Shown in pieces: positions 35,857 to 46,333 of a DNA stretch of 64,000 bases. Origin of the DNA: Chytridium lagenaria (Eukaryota; Chytridiomycota; Chytridiomycetes; Chytridiales; Chytridiaceae); contig JAHLKC010000011.1 of assembly GCA_025449115.1 (NCBI GenBank), forward strand, positions 1 through 64,000, given 5' to 3'. Each line of letters starts with the position of its first letter. Position 1 is the stretch's first letter. The notes under the pieces are model-generated. The model was given only the letters and a program-made list of their open reading frames with translations, did not search any database and was not told the DNA's origin. The translations under genes were made by a program, and so were the position numbers.

Positions 35857-36431
35857 TTAATTGGATTTTCTACCGTAACGCATCCTTCTGCATTTTCATA
35901 CTCGCCCAACATTAACCAAAAATACACTTTCACGACAATAGATAACATTAATGATTTATCAGAAAGTTGAAGAGGCCATTTTGGTTACGTTCTAATCTCC
36001 CTTTCTATTGTTTTATACATATCTTTTCTGTATCTTTCAAAAGAGATATTTGTTTAGAAAACATGCTCGTTTGAGCATACGATTGGAGCTGATATCCTTT
36101 TCCATCTATGATTTACTGCTCTTCTCAACCTTTTTTCTTTTAAAACAAAAAAACAAAAAACTTCCTTCTGTGATCGTTCTGATCTTTTCAGTTAAATCTG
36201 ACTAACCCCATAAACTGCTAATGCAAATAAACTTTCTTAGGACCTGCTTCTTTCTTTTGCGCGCAGCATTGTCGCTATTCGATTTTTTCTTTCTTCTTTT
36301 GAGTACTGTTGTTACGCGCTTAGCTTTTTTGTCCAATCCAAGGAATTGAGTCTGTTTCTTCGGACTCTCGCATGCTCATTACATTTTGAGACTTTCTGAA
36401 AATTGGGTTGAGGGACTTGGTTGAAAGGTCC
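35857..36431. other. Divergent promoter region
   Basis: About 570 bp lie between the methyltransferase start (minus) and the presumed Smc6 start (plus). The stretch is T-rich on the plus strand and has no gene. It should contain both promoters. Confidence 0.5.
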
Positions 36432-39400
36432 ATGTTGAGCCATCGTTCCGACATCACCAACAGGGAGGAGCCTTTGCCCACAAGACAAGGCGAGGAAAGG
36501 CAGGAGTGCTGCTACGTCATCTCAGGCAGACTTTGAAATGCTGGACGACGACAGAGTGGACACCCAACGGACTCTGGACGATGCTGACGAAGATATGGAG
36601 AACCCGATAATGACGAGAATCTTATCGGAGTGTCGATTGATCTAGACTCTTTAGCAAGCTGCGTTATTGATAGTGTTTCTTGCACTGGTGCCTTTGCAGC
36701 CAACGAGCCAGGAGTATGCTGCCACGATGAGACGAGGCCAAACCCAGCGACCCTTAGTAAACTTCGCGAAAGCCCAGTCCGCGTCTCAGGATTTGCCCCC
36801 TCAACCTTCGAGAAAGCGTCAGAGACAGGAAATTCGACAGGAAAGCTCTGAACCCTTTGCATCGGGTTCCATGGCTGTAGAGGAGAGTGACGATGAGGCT
36901 CCACAAAATGCGACACAGGACCGGCGATAGCACGGTGAGGATCATCCGACCCAAAGAGAGCAAAGAAAGGAGGGCCGATGGCTGAGTTTGATCCTGTCAA
37001 AATCAAGGTATGTGTATAAAGAGGTGTTGAAATAGTGAATGATTATTAGGAAATGAAGAGGACTGTGGAACGATTAACACATCGAGCTGGTCAACTTTAT
37101 GTGCCATTCCTACTTACAAGTCAGCCTCAATTCAAACATCATTTTGTTATCGTCATAATGGAAGTCTGTTATTCTATGGTGTTTTCCTGTTTAACACTAT
37201 TCTAAGTGGAAGAGTGCCATTTGACAGCTTTGACCGTTTGCCTTGGTGGAAAGGCAAGTTTCACCAACCGTGCGACTCTGTAAAGAATCTTTTAAAGGAG
37301 GGCACAGCGTAAGTGATGGATGGTGGCCCTTTTGCTAAATGCTCCACTACAGTCTCGATCTATTACGGTAAAGATTCGCAATATGGACCAGACACGTATA
37401 AGCCGAGTTTTACGGTAAAAGGATTACTATCGAACGGAAATTAGTAAGGAGGGATACGTGGATACAAGATCAAATCCGAGAAGGTAAGCCTGTTGTTTTT
37501 TTCGCGTCCGTGCTTCCGCTTTCACAGTATTTTAACTTATTGCAATTTCAAAATATTCAGGAACTCTTATTTCCACAACGAAAGAAGAAGTTACTGCGAT
37601 TTGTGATCATCTTTCTATTGCCATAGACAATCCATGGCTATTCTTACGCAAGACACCTCAAGAATGTTTCTCGCGAACAGCACTCCGAAGGATAAATATA
37701 ACGTTTGCGATGGGCTTTCAGGATCAGATACACTAATGTTAATTTTCTAGTTCTTTTTAAGGCACGCTACTCGCTCAATTAAGTGCTGACCACGCTATTT
37801 TAAATGAATACATCAACAGAGCCAGCGGAACCTTAAAGTTAAGGAGCAAGTAGGCGTTATTTCGAATCAGAAAGGCCGTTTAACCCTTTTATTTTATTTC
37901 TTTTGTAGGGGCTTCCTGAAATGAAAAAAAAAGTCGATGAACTAAAGCTTAGGTGGAAGTAGTTGTTTAAGAGCTATCTTGCGTTATTTATATTATTATA
38001 TTATTATTTTATTATTATCTTTTTATTTTATTTTTTTGTAGAGCTTTATGTGAATTTTGCATGACGCCTTTTCAAAGGAAATTGAAAAATGGCAAGATCT
38101 TGAAAAATCGATCGATGAAGAAAAGAACAAGATGCATGGGCCCTTTTAAACTTAAAGAAGAGGTAGCATCGTCTTTGATTTTGTTTTTTTTTTTTGCTTT
38201 ACAAGCATTCCCCATCTGACAGTGCTATTTTTTATTTTTCCTAGGAGCTCAACAAAATTGAGAGGGAAAAGCAGAAGGCAGAGGCTAAGCTGGAAGGTAC
38301 TCTCCCACATATCAGAGAGGCAGAGGTAAAGTAAATTAAGTTTATCTTGCCTAATTATGCCTCCTTTTACCATTAGGAAATAATTGCAAGATCGAAAAAT
38401 GAAAAACTTGAGAACAGCGATAAAATGGCTGCGTTGAAGGAACGGAGCCCCGTTAGTGATCGGCTCAAGACCCTGAAGTCGGAGCAGAAGCAGCAAAAGA
38501 TAAGATTCGCACATCGGCATGAAGAAATTAGGATTACGAGAGAAATTCGACGTTATGCGGCTGACGTGATGACTACCAGAAAAGATTGACGAGGAAGCTC
38601 GGAAATTGCTGGATTCTGTTCGGTATGCACATTATCTCTTGCTGTAAACTGGGAAGTTCAGGATCACTATGTTCTTCCTGTCAGCTTAGTTTATAAAACA
38701 TACTTTAGGAACTTGCTGAAGAAAGCAGAAGGAGAAGGAGGATTAAAGACTTTTTAGCCCAAGAAATCAGGAGTCCATCGGGTGAGCAATATTTTATAAT
38801 TATTAAGTCCGAATCTTTAACAGAAAGAGTTGCTTAACGTCTATGTTATCGCTACCCTCGTAGATTATGCAAGAAATCGACTCTATGGAGGCGGAAAGGA
38901 CAACTATCACTGGTAAAGAAGCGACATGGAGAAATCCGTGAATATGCTCGACGCGAAGTGGATAAAAAGAGGCAGACTCTCAACGAGTTGAAAGTGGAAA
39001 AACCGATCGACTTGCACCGTTCCCTCAAGCCGCCAATATTTTAAGAGCTATTGATCAGCTTGATGGCCGCTCGGGCTGGCAGGGAAAAAAGCCTATGGGA
39101 CCGCTGGGTATATTTGCAACATTCTCAGGAATCTCGTACTGAAAAGTGTAGGTTTGTTTTGCAAGCTTCGAAAGCAAGAGTACAGCCACGTTATTGAAAT
39201 GTTCTGGAGGGAACTGAATGCTTTTGTTGTTACTCATGATGCTGACCTGATAAGTTGAAGAAGATTTTGAAGGAGAACCGTAGTATGTTGTCGGTTGTCT
39301 TTCTCTCCTTAACTGTATCTACTATTCATAAGTGACGAACGTCAATTCTGAAGTTTAGGGGTCAACTTTTGATTATCCAACGGTGAAGCTGATCCCCTAT

Positions 39401-41587
39401 TTGACTATTCTACGGTGCTTGAAGTAAGTTTTATGAAGTTGCCGGTGTTCTTATCATATTTAGATTGAAGACCCTACGTTTTACGAGTCTTATTGTAACA
39501 ACGAAATTGAAAAGATAGTTCTTGTCCCTACTCGTCAAGAAGGAGACGACATTGCTGAAGAAGGCAACTTTCGTCAAAAAAACATCGCAACGATTTACAC
39601 AAAGGACAATATTAAGCTTGGAGGCAGGGGTGGTGGACTCCAAACAACTGCGATGGTTAACGAGCATCGTGGAAGACCGAGAATTGAGGTCGATTTACGG
39701 GCCTATCTTGAGTAAGCATGTCTACCTATTCCATTTACTAGAATACCACATTGTTTAACTTTCTTTCTCGTCTTAGACGTGCTGAAGATGAGCTTCGAAG
39801 CGCTATGAAGGAGTACCAAAATCTTCAGTCTCAAGTTAAATCAATTCAAGACGAAGAAGGGCAGATTTCGTCTAAAATCAATTCATTAAAGGTAGGAGAC
39901 TAAGGTCCTCCTGTAATTTAGATCGTGAAGAAGGGTTGTTAGGGGCTGTAAATTTAGACAATAATGTTTTTTTTTTCCTTCAATTTTTCGGCAAATAGAC
40001 TCAGTCGCGAAATCTTTTGAGTCGCATGAATAGGACTAAGCAAAAGCTTGAAAGACTTGAGGATGAGCTGAAGGTAAGACTTATTCCACAATATTTTAGT
40101 GGGTTCGCTTAATTTCAACTAAATCCCGATTCAATTGTATCAGGACGAGCAACCCAACCAAATCAACGCTTTAGAGGCTTACAAAGCGGTATGTGGCATT
40201 ATAATTTTTTGTGTTTCTCTTTTCGTATTCTGATGTCATACGAACAGGAAGCCGAGTCAAAGATTACTGTGCAGGAGAGTCAGTTAGCCTCACTCAAAGC
40301 ACAAATCAGCGAAACAAACGCAGTCGTTGACCAGCTTGGGGAAGAAATTCGAGGTATCGAGCAAGAAACAGATATTATCTCGCGAGAACATGCCGCTTTG
40401 AAGGTTAGGCATTTCTAGTCATATTTTATTTTCATGTTATCTATTAAGCTAATGCAAGATATCCTATAGCAAAAACTCATCCAAAACGAGACGGAGATGG
40501 CAGCAGCCAAGCGTACAATGGATCATTATATTTTGAAAAGAGACGAATATAATGTGACTGCCAAGAGCGCGAAAGGGAGTACGACCAACGTAAAGACGAG
40601 GTCGCAGCAGATGTGGCACCGCTTTGGCAATGACGGGAGGGGTGCGATTGACTGTTAGAGAAGCCCCTGACCGTTTGGCCCGCAGTATAAAGGATATGGA
40701 GGCGAAATTAAAAGAAAACGAAAGCAGTTGAGTCATTATTCAGTCTTTATTCCTTCACTTCCGATTTCATTCTCACAACATCATTAGAACTGGTAGCAAG
40801 GAAGATGTCATGAGACAACTTGCTGAAAAAAGGGAAGAGTACCGATCTGCAAAGCGAGATCTTCACTACACAAACGAGGCTGTCGCCAATCTTAAGCAAG
40901 GCTTAAACGAACGTGCCAATTCGTGGGCCGCCATGAGAAAATTTATTTCCATGCGAGCCAGAGTCAGCTTTTCACTGCTGATGAATACTAGAGGTTATTA
41001 CGCCCAGCTCGATTTAAATCATCAGAACCAAACATTGGACTTGCGTGTCGATGTTAATCGCAAGAAAGATTCCAACGGAGATTTTATTACGAATGGCCCA
41101 GAGGAAGGTGGTGAGGATGGGTTGGCCGTTTCAGAGAAAGATCCCAGGACTCTGTCGGGAGGAGAGAAGAGTTACTCCACTGTTTGTCTTCTGCTCAGCT
41201 TGTGGGAGTCGATGGCCAATCCTTTCCGTGCACTCGACGAATTTGACGTGTTTATGGTAAGCCTCCAAATTTTTCTCATTTTTTTAATTCTGACTTGGTA
41301 AAAGGACGCCGTTAATCGTCGCGTGAGCATGAAGCTCATGATAGACAACGCACGAAGTGATACAGTAAAACGGCAGTACATTTTTATCACACCGCAAGAT
41401 ATGAGGTATTTGGTTTATAAATATATGTTGTCTAAAGACTTTTACTTACCGCTTTTGTCGCGTACTCTTTTTCAGTCACGTCCCGGGTCTCGGAAGCGCC
41501 GATGTCAAGATTATCAAGCTCCACGATCCCGAGCGGAACCAAAGGACGCTAAACTTCCCCGGAGCTGGACCGAGAGCAGAAGAATAA
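36432..41587 (+). CDS. SMC6: Smc6 (Rad18) of the Smc5/6 complex, many frame breaks
   Basis: Smc6 is a coiled-coil ATPase of the SUMO-linked repair complex Smc5/6. The N terminus is acidic and Gln/Arg-rich (to about 36930). Head: IELVNFMCHSYLQ (about 37085), a Walker A region split by an intron (37154-37164 and 37207-37225), then TVCLGGKASFTNRATSVKNL and TTKEEVTAICDHLSIAIDNP. Coiled coil: GTLLAQLSADHAILNEYIN (about 37760). Hinge: GRSGWQGKKPMGPLGIFA (about 39068) and ELNAFVVTHDADL (about 39212). C-terminal head: KREEYRSAKRDLHYTNEAVA, YYAQLDLNHQNQTLDLRV, the ABC signature LSGGEKSYSTVCLLLSLWES, the D-loop ALDEFDVFMDAVNRR (across an intron) and RQYIFITPQDMR, ending in PGLGSADVKIIKLHDPER. The order is complete, but one-base gaps are frequent. 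The start codon is uncertain. Confidence 0.88.
37976..38040 (+). repeat. TTATTA-rich low-complexity intron
   Basis: A run of TTATTA-type units sits in a presumed Smc6 intron between the GLPEMKKKVDELKLRW and KEIEKWQDLEKSIDEE coding pieces. It is likely to vary in length between isolates. Confidence 0.5.
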
Positions 41588-42996
41588 TTGAACAGCCCGA
41601 GTTGGTTTATTGCCGACCCCAATTTGTTTCTTATGTATCCTCAGTTCCATATTGCTTCATTTTAGCTAACTCTATCTTCTTCCTTTTTTATGCACTTTTC
41701 ATTGCAAAGTACGAATTTATCATCTCCAACATGTAACATATATCTGTGTCTTTTTTTTTTTTTGCAAAGAGGTTGTAACAAATCCACCTAAAAAGGTTCC
41801 TGTCAGTAGGAAGGATGGAAGTCATAGAGGGGACGGTTCATTTGATGTTGTGAGCACCAAGGTTTTATGTTTAGAAGGGCCAAATTATAAATGTATAACC
41901 GAAAAAGAAAAAAAAAACAATACAAAGGACCGAGTTACGCGAGACCCAGGAAGTGGGGATTAACGGAAATGGGGATTAACGGAAATGGAAATGACCAGAA
42001 TGATAAAAGGAGCATGAAATTCGGAGAACCGATTCCGGACTTCGATGCTTCCACAATTAAGGTGCGCGTCAAAAGAGAGTTTGACTAACTTGCAGCACAA
42101 CCTGACTTAGGGGCACTTTTGAAGGTGAAGAAAGAAGTGAAAATAAGTTTTCCGTCTTTCCTATATCGTTTGTTCTAGAAAATTGCTGAAATTGAAAGCG
42201 AAAAGCATGCGGCAGATAACCCAAAGGCAACGGGAATCTTGGCGCTTGATCAATTTAAGGCATTAAAAACGAGTTGCAAGGCACTAGCTCGAGAGAGAAT
42301 TTAGGAGCTCGAACACAAAGAGCGAAGGATTGATCGGGAGAGATTTCTAAATTCAGAAATAGGATTGATATTATTTTACCGAATTTATTCGAATAACTCT
42401 GATACCCGTATGGAAGACACGGCAACCTACGAGCTCCTGCGAAGAAGAGCCGGAAATTAGTAGGAATAGGAGAGTTGAAATTGAGAATCCTTCACTCTTG
42501 GCCTTTTCATTTCCCCTCCTATCCCCTCCCATGCATGCATTTTAACCGTGGCATCGCGATACGCATTTCGTTTACTTTACTTTTTCAAATTTGCCACACC
42601 AGACAACAATAAAAGCAAAATGAACACAGTCGAATAAAAGCGAAAAAAAAAACACATGCAGTGTAGGATGGTATGCGCTGGAATGAATGATCGAAACAGT
42701 TACATGGCTATGGCCATGAGGCATTTATACATTTGAAAGAAATAAAGTTCGTTTCTTACAGTAATTACGAGTGAGTCAGTGACTAGTGTTTAAAACGACG
42801 TCATGCAACTGCAAATCTTTTTTGTGTCTCACGTGTGGTGTTGGTGTGAACACAACAATCTTCGTTTAACCAGCAGCAGCAGCGAGTGAAGGGCCTCACC
42901 TGCAAGACAGCAAGACAACGACATCACTCTGTGATCGCTCTCAGTCTCACCCACATACGACTCATTAGTTCCTTACAATCACAAGCTTAAGAAGCC
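41588..42996. other. Region after SMC6 with scattered coding-like pieces
   Basis: On the plus strand short peptides look coding. One is basic and Pro-rich, near 41770-41850. Another is GEPIPDFDASTIKVRVKREF, near 42020-42085. A coiled-coil piece at 42180-42300 reads KIAEIESEKHAADNPKATGI then LALDQFKALKTSCKALARER. They are in different frames, separated by intron-like A/T runs, and may be exons of one small unidentified gene. From 42310 to 42996 nothing was seen apart from a short CAG run near 42882 close to the next gene. Confidence 0.35.
41954..41985 (+). repeat. Perfect 16-bp tandem duplication
   Basis: The unit TGGGGATTAACGGAAA occurs twice with no spacer. Since 16 is not a multiple of three, such a duplication inside an exon would change the frame. 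Confidence 0.9.
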
Positions 42997-43932
42997 ATGG
43001 CCACCAACAGAAACAAGTTCACCCGCCTTCCCGCAACAGGATCGGTTCCTGACAATGCCCCTGCATTCAAGATTGTAGCGTCCACAAACACAAAAAAGAT
43101 GCTTTACGCAGGATTTGGCTGCTTACAAACGGTATATCTTGATGTTCTTTTCCACCTGCATTCTTTTTTATGCCTTCATCCATTCATACTTCCTTTTTAA
43201 GTTTAATAGTTATTCTTATGTTTAGCTAATTCCATAAATCGTCAATTTAGGCTCTTACCCTCTACGTTTGCGCCATTCTCTCTAGTGCAGCCATATTCAC
43301 TCAAAACATGCCCAACCCGAAGGATCCTGAGCAATGGTATTATCACAGAGACTGTCTGTTATACATGAGCTTTGTCGATGGAACAGCTCCCTTGGGGGCT
43401 TGTATCTGGCCCGCCGTCATTGCTGGAATCTGTGCCGCCGCCGCGGTGATCATGTCTGCCTACGATGTCTATGTCATTCATCGAGTCGTAAGTTTCTATA
43501 TTGAAACCTAATTTATCTGCCGAAGTGCTGCAAACTTACATTTACCATTTAGTACCCTTCACGTTCAAGGACCAATGTTTTCGTCAACTCAATCATTGCC
43601 GCTGTCTCCGCCTTTTTAATGGTTCTCATCGGCGTCCAGATTGCGGTTGGATTGTCTTCCGCCTGTAAAAACGTGACTAGCCAAAATGAGGGTCTTAACT
43701 GCCGTGATGCGTTCGACCTTCTCAACACCAACAGAGATCTTGTTGCTACCGGCTCCGCTGTCTCCTTTATGTCTGCTGGTCTTTGGGTAGGCCATCATTC
43801 GTTTTTCTTATAACTCCTTATGCTTGCTATGTCTTAAATTTACTTTTATCTTTCGTTATTTTAACTTCATCTAACATTGCTTTTAAGGGCTATTATGCTT
43901 ACACTGAATTTCATAACTTTCGCAACTTATAA
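42997..43932 (+). CDS. Four-helix membrane protein, unidentified
   Basis: The ATG at 42997 has a good context (GCCATGGCC). Four exons encode about 215 residues. After a short cytosolic N terminus (RLPATGSVPDNAPAFKIVAS) there are four hydrophobic helices. Helix 1: YAGFGCLQT joined to ALTLYVCAILSSAAIF. Helix 2: PAVIAGICAAAAVIMSAY. Helix 3: IIAAVSAFLMVLIGVQIAVG. Helix 4: SAVSFMSAGLW joined to GYYAYTEF. Loops contain DCLLYMSFVDG and a second loop with two cysteines (SSACKNVTSQNEGLNCRDAF) that could form a disulphide outside. Introns lie at about 43133-43251, 43487-43552 and 43785-43887. The layout resembles tetraspan/MARVEL or Sur7-like proteins, but no family signature was recognised. All exons read cleanly. 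Confidence 0.7.
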
Positions 43933-44121
43933 TAATTTGAATTAACTCTTTTCAATAACGTCTGGTCGTCCGAATTTGACTCATTTCCGCACATTCAATC
44001 TCCACACGTTTCGCTTTCATTTCCCTTTTCGTACATTTCCCTATTCCTCTTGGTAGCTAATAAAGACGAAATTGATTAGGTGCATGTCGTATGTATTCTG
44101 TCCCTTCACTTTTTTTGCAAG

Positions 44122-45911
44122 ATGATTGTCAGGCGTCTCGCAACAACGAGCCTCCAACCCCTTTTCCACCACACTGCTCGTCAGAGCTTCCGCACCCTCA
44201 TAAACGATCGAAGCCGTAGGGCTCTTTCATATTTCGTCGTTGCAGCTGGAACCGTTGCCTCTCTCGTGTACACGCAATCTCGACCGTCATTCACAGCCGA
44301 TCAGCCAAACGATCTTAAGACATCACAAGGCATCATCTCGGGATCCATGTTGCATTGCCATGCGGGGGATGCTAAAGAAATGTCTTGCTGCGCGCATAAA
44401 GATGTGAAGACCATTTCGGTCAAGAAGGTGGGATCGGCGCCGGATACAGGGGTACCACCAAGTCACCATAACCCTTCAGGAACTGGGTTTATCAACCCGT
44501 GGGATTCCTTTCAAGAAAAAGGAATTTGGATATCATCAAAATGCTTTCTCAGTCCAAACTTCCATCTGTTAAGGTTCCGGATGAAGGTTCGGGCTTTTTT
44601 AATTATTTGTACAGTACTTTTATTCTTTTCTTTTCTTTTTTTTAATTTTCTGGCAAAAAGTGGCTGACCACTCGTCCAGAGGAACAAGTCAAAGTAAAAC
44701 CTCCTGATAACGATGGTCTCGGCACATTTCTTGCAACTGGCGCCTACAACCCTTCTTCCACCTCCTCAAAAAGCGGTAAACCCCCATCTCTTGTAGCCAC
44801 CTGGCTGGGCCACGCAGCCGTCATGGTGACAGCTCCCGGCGTCAACGTGCTTTTCGATCCGTGCTGGTCTGACCGCTGTTCCCCAAGTCAACTCGCCGGT
44901 CCAAAGCGTCTCCGTCCCACTCCGTGCAAGCTCTCCGAACTCCCCGAGGTTGACGCGGTCGTGATTTCTCATAACCATTACGATCATTTAGATCTGAATA
45001 CGATCTTGATGTTAGCCGGGAAGAAGGAAGGGGGGCCGTCAAAGGGTCCCGTGTGGTTTTTTGTGCCGTTGGGGAATGCAAAATGGTTTAAGGATTTGGG
45101 GATTGATACAGTTGTGGAATGCGATTGGTGGATACTTATGAGGTAGAGGTGAAGAGATCAGAAGGTTTGGGGGGAAAGGCTACTATTGGTGAGTATGTTT
45201 TTATTCGTGATTTGTTCCGCCTCTTTAATACACGTATATTATATCAGTCCCATAGCGTTACCTTTCTAACCTTATCTTCAACCCTAAAGCATGCACTCCC
45301 TGCCAACATTTTACTGGAAGAACACTATGGGATCGCAACCATACTTTATGGAGCTCTTGGGCTCTTAAAACTAACGGAAGGTCATTCTGGTTTGGCGGGT
45401 AAATACGTCGACTCGATCGATTATTCACTAACCTCGTTTGAAGCGACACCGGCCTCCGGTACGTTCCCGACAACACCACCGACGAAGAGCTGGAAAAGCT
45501 CCCACGATGCCAGCGTTCAAAGAAATTGGAGAAAAGCTAGGTCTGCAAAATATTCTATTCGACGACTGACCATTTCAAAGGTCCCTTTGACCTTTCCGCT
45601 ATTCCTATTGGAGCTTACTCCCCTCGTGAATTTATGTCCGGTATTCACTGCAACCCTCAGGACGCTGTACAAGTGCATCTCGACATTCAATCAAAACGGT
45701 AAATTATTCTCATCGTCTTTTTTTAAAATGATTACTTGAAATTAATGAAATAATAAGATCTTTTGGTATTCACTGGGGTACCTTTGTTCTCACCGATGAG
45801 CCTATCAATGATCCCCCCATCGTCCTCCGTGCAGCTTTGAAAGCAAAAGGCATCAAGGTCGAAGGTGTCTTCGACGTGCTCGAAATTGGGGAAACTATGC
45901 TTGTTCAGTGA
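44122..45911 (+). CDS. NAPE-PLD-type phospholipase (metallo-beta-lactamase fold)
   Basis: The family hydrolyses N-acyl-phosphatidylethanolamine to N-acylethanolamine and phosphatidic acid at membranes. The N terminus ([15 protein letters not shown], then [20 protein letters not shown]) suggests a mitochondrial or membrane anchor. The catalytic domain starts with [18 protein letters not shown] and [20 protein letters not shown]. The metal-binding HNHYDHLD is near 44970. [20 protein letters not shown] follows, then [20 protein letters not shown] (about 45295) and SFWFGGD; after another intron come [15 protein letters not shown] and [15 protein letters not shown], and finally [20 protein letters not shown], ending at 45911. 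The frame loses one G at 45130-45131 (CDWW then DTYEVEV). Introns are near 44587-44663, 45190-45290, 45402-45460 and 45702-45758. A Cys-rich MSCCAHKDV lies in the N-terminal part. Confidence 0.88.
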
Positions 45912-46333
45912 GACTGTAATGTACTTTATACGCCCCATTTAATTAGCCTGTTTGACGTTTGTGCACAACCATGTTGGGAGTTGAAGCGACATATCAGCGA
46001 CAAATGTATACAAGAGAATAAATAAGATATCAATGACTTTGTTCTTGATGATGTGGTTGTTTTTTAAATGGTTTTCGGGGCACTCACTGTATCGACTCAT
46101 GTGCCCTTGGAATAGTCTCAGTCGGTTATTCCTTCGACGTCAATATCTTATTGAATTTTAACAACAGCAGTTAAGAAACTCCGTTTAAGAACAAGAATCA
46201 CTTTTGGCACCAAATTATTACATAAGGTAATTGACTTAAGGTATTTCTCAAAACAAATATTGAGAGAAGGCGACAGAGGCATAGTACATAAGATAGTCTT
46301 TTTATTCAAGATCATCAAAAGGGAATCATACTA
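45912..46333. other. Convergent intergenic region
   Basis: About 420 bp of AT-rich sequence lie between the 3' ends of the NAPE-PLD-type and SmgGDS genes. No gene was seen. Confidence 0.5.

Noticed and set aside
36432..41587. SMC6 as a pseudogene
   Set aside because: All domains are present in order and the breaks are mostly one-base changes at short runs, as in clearly essential neighbours, so sequence errors explain it better. Not excluded.
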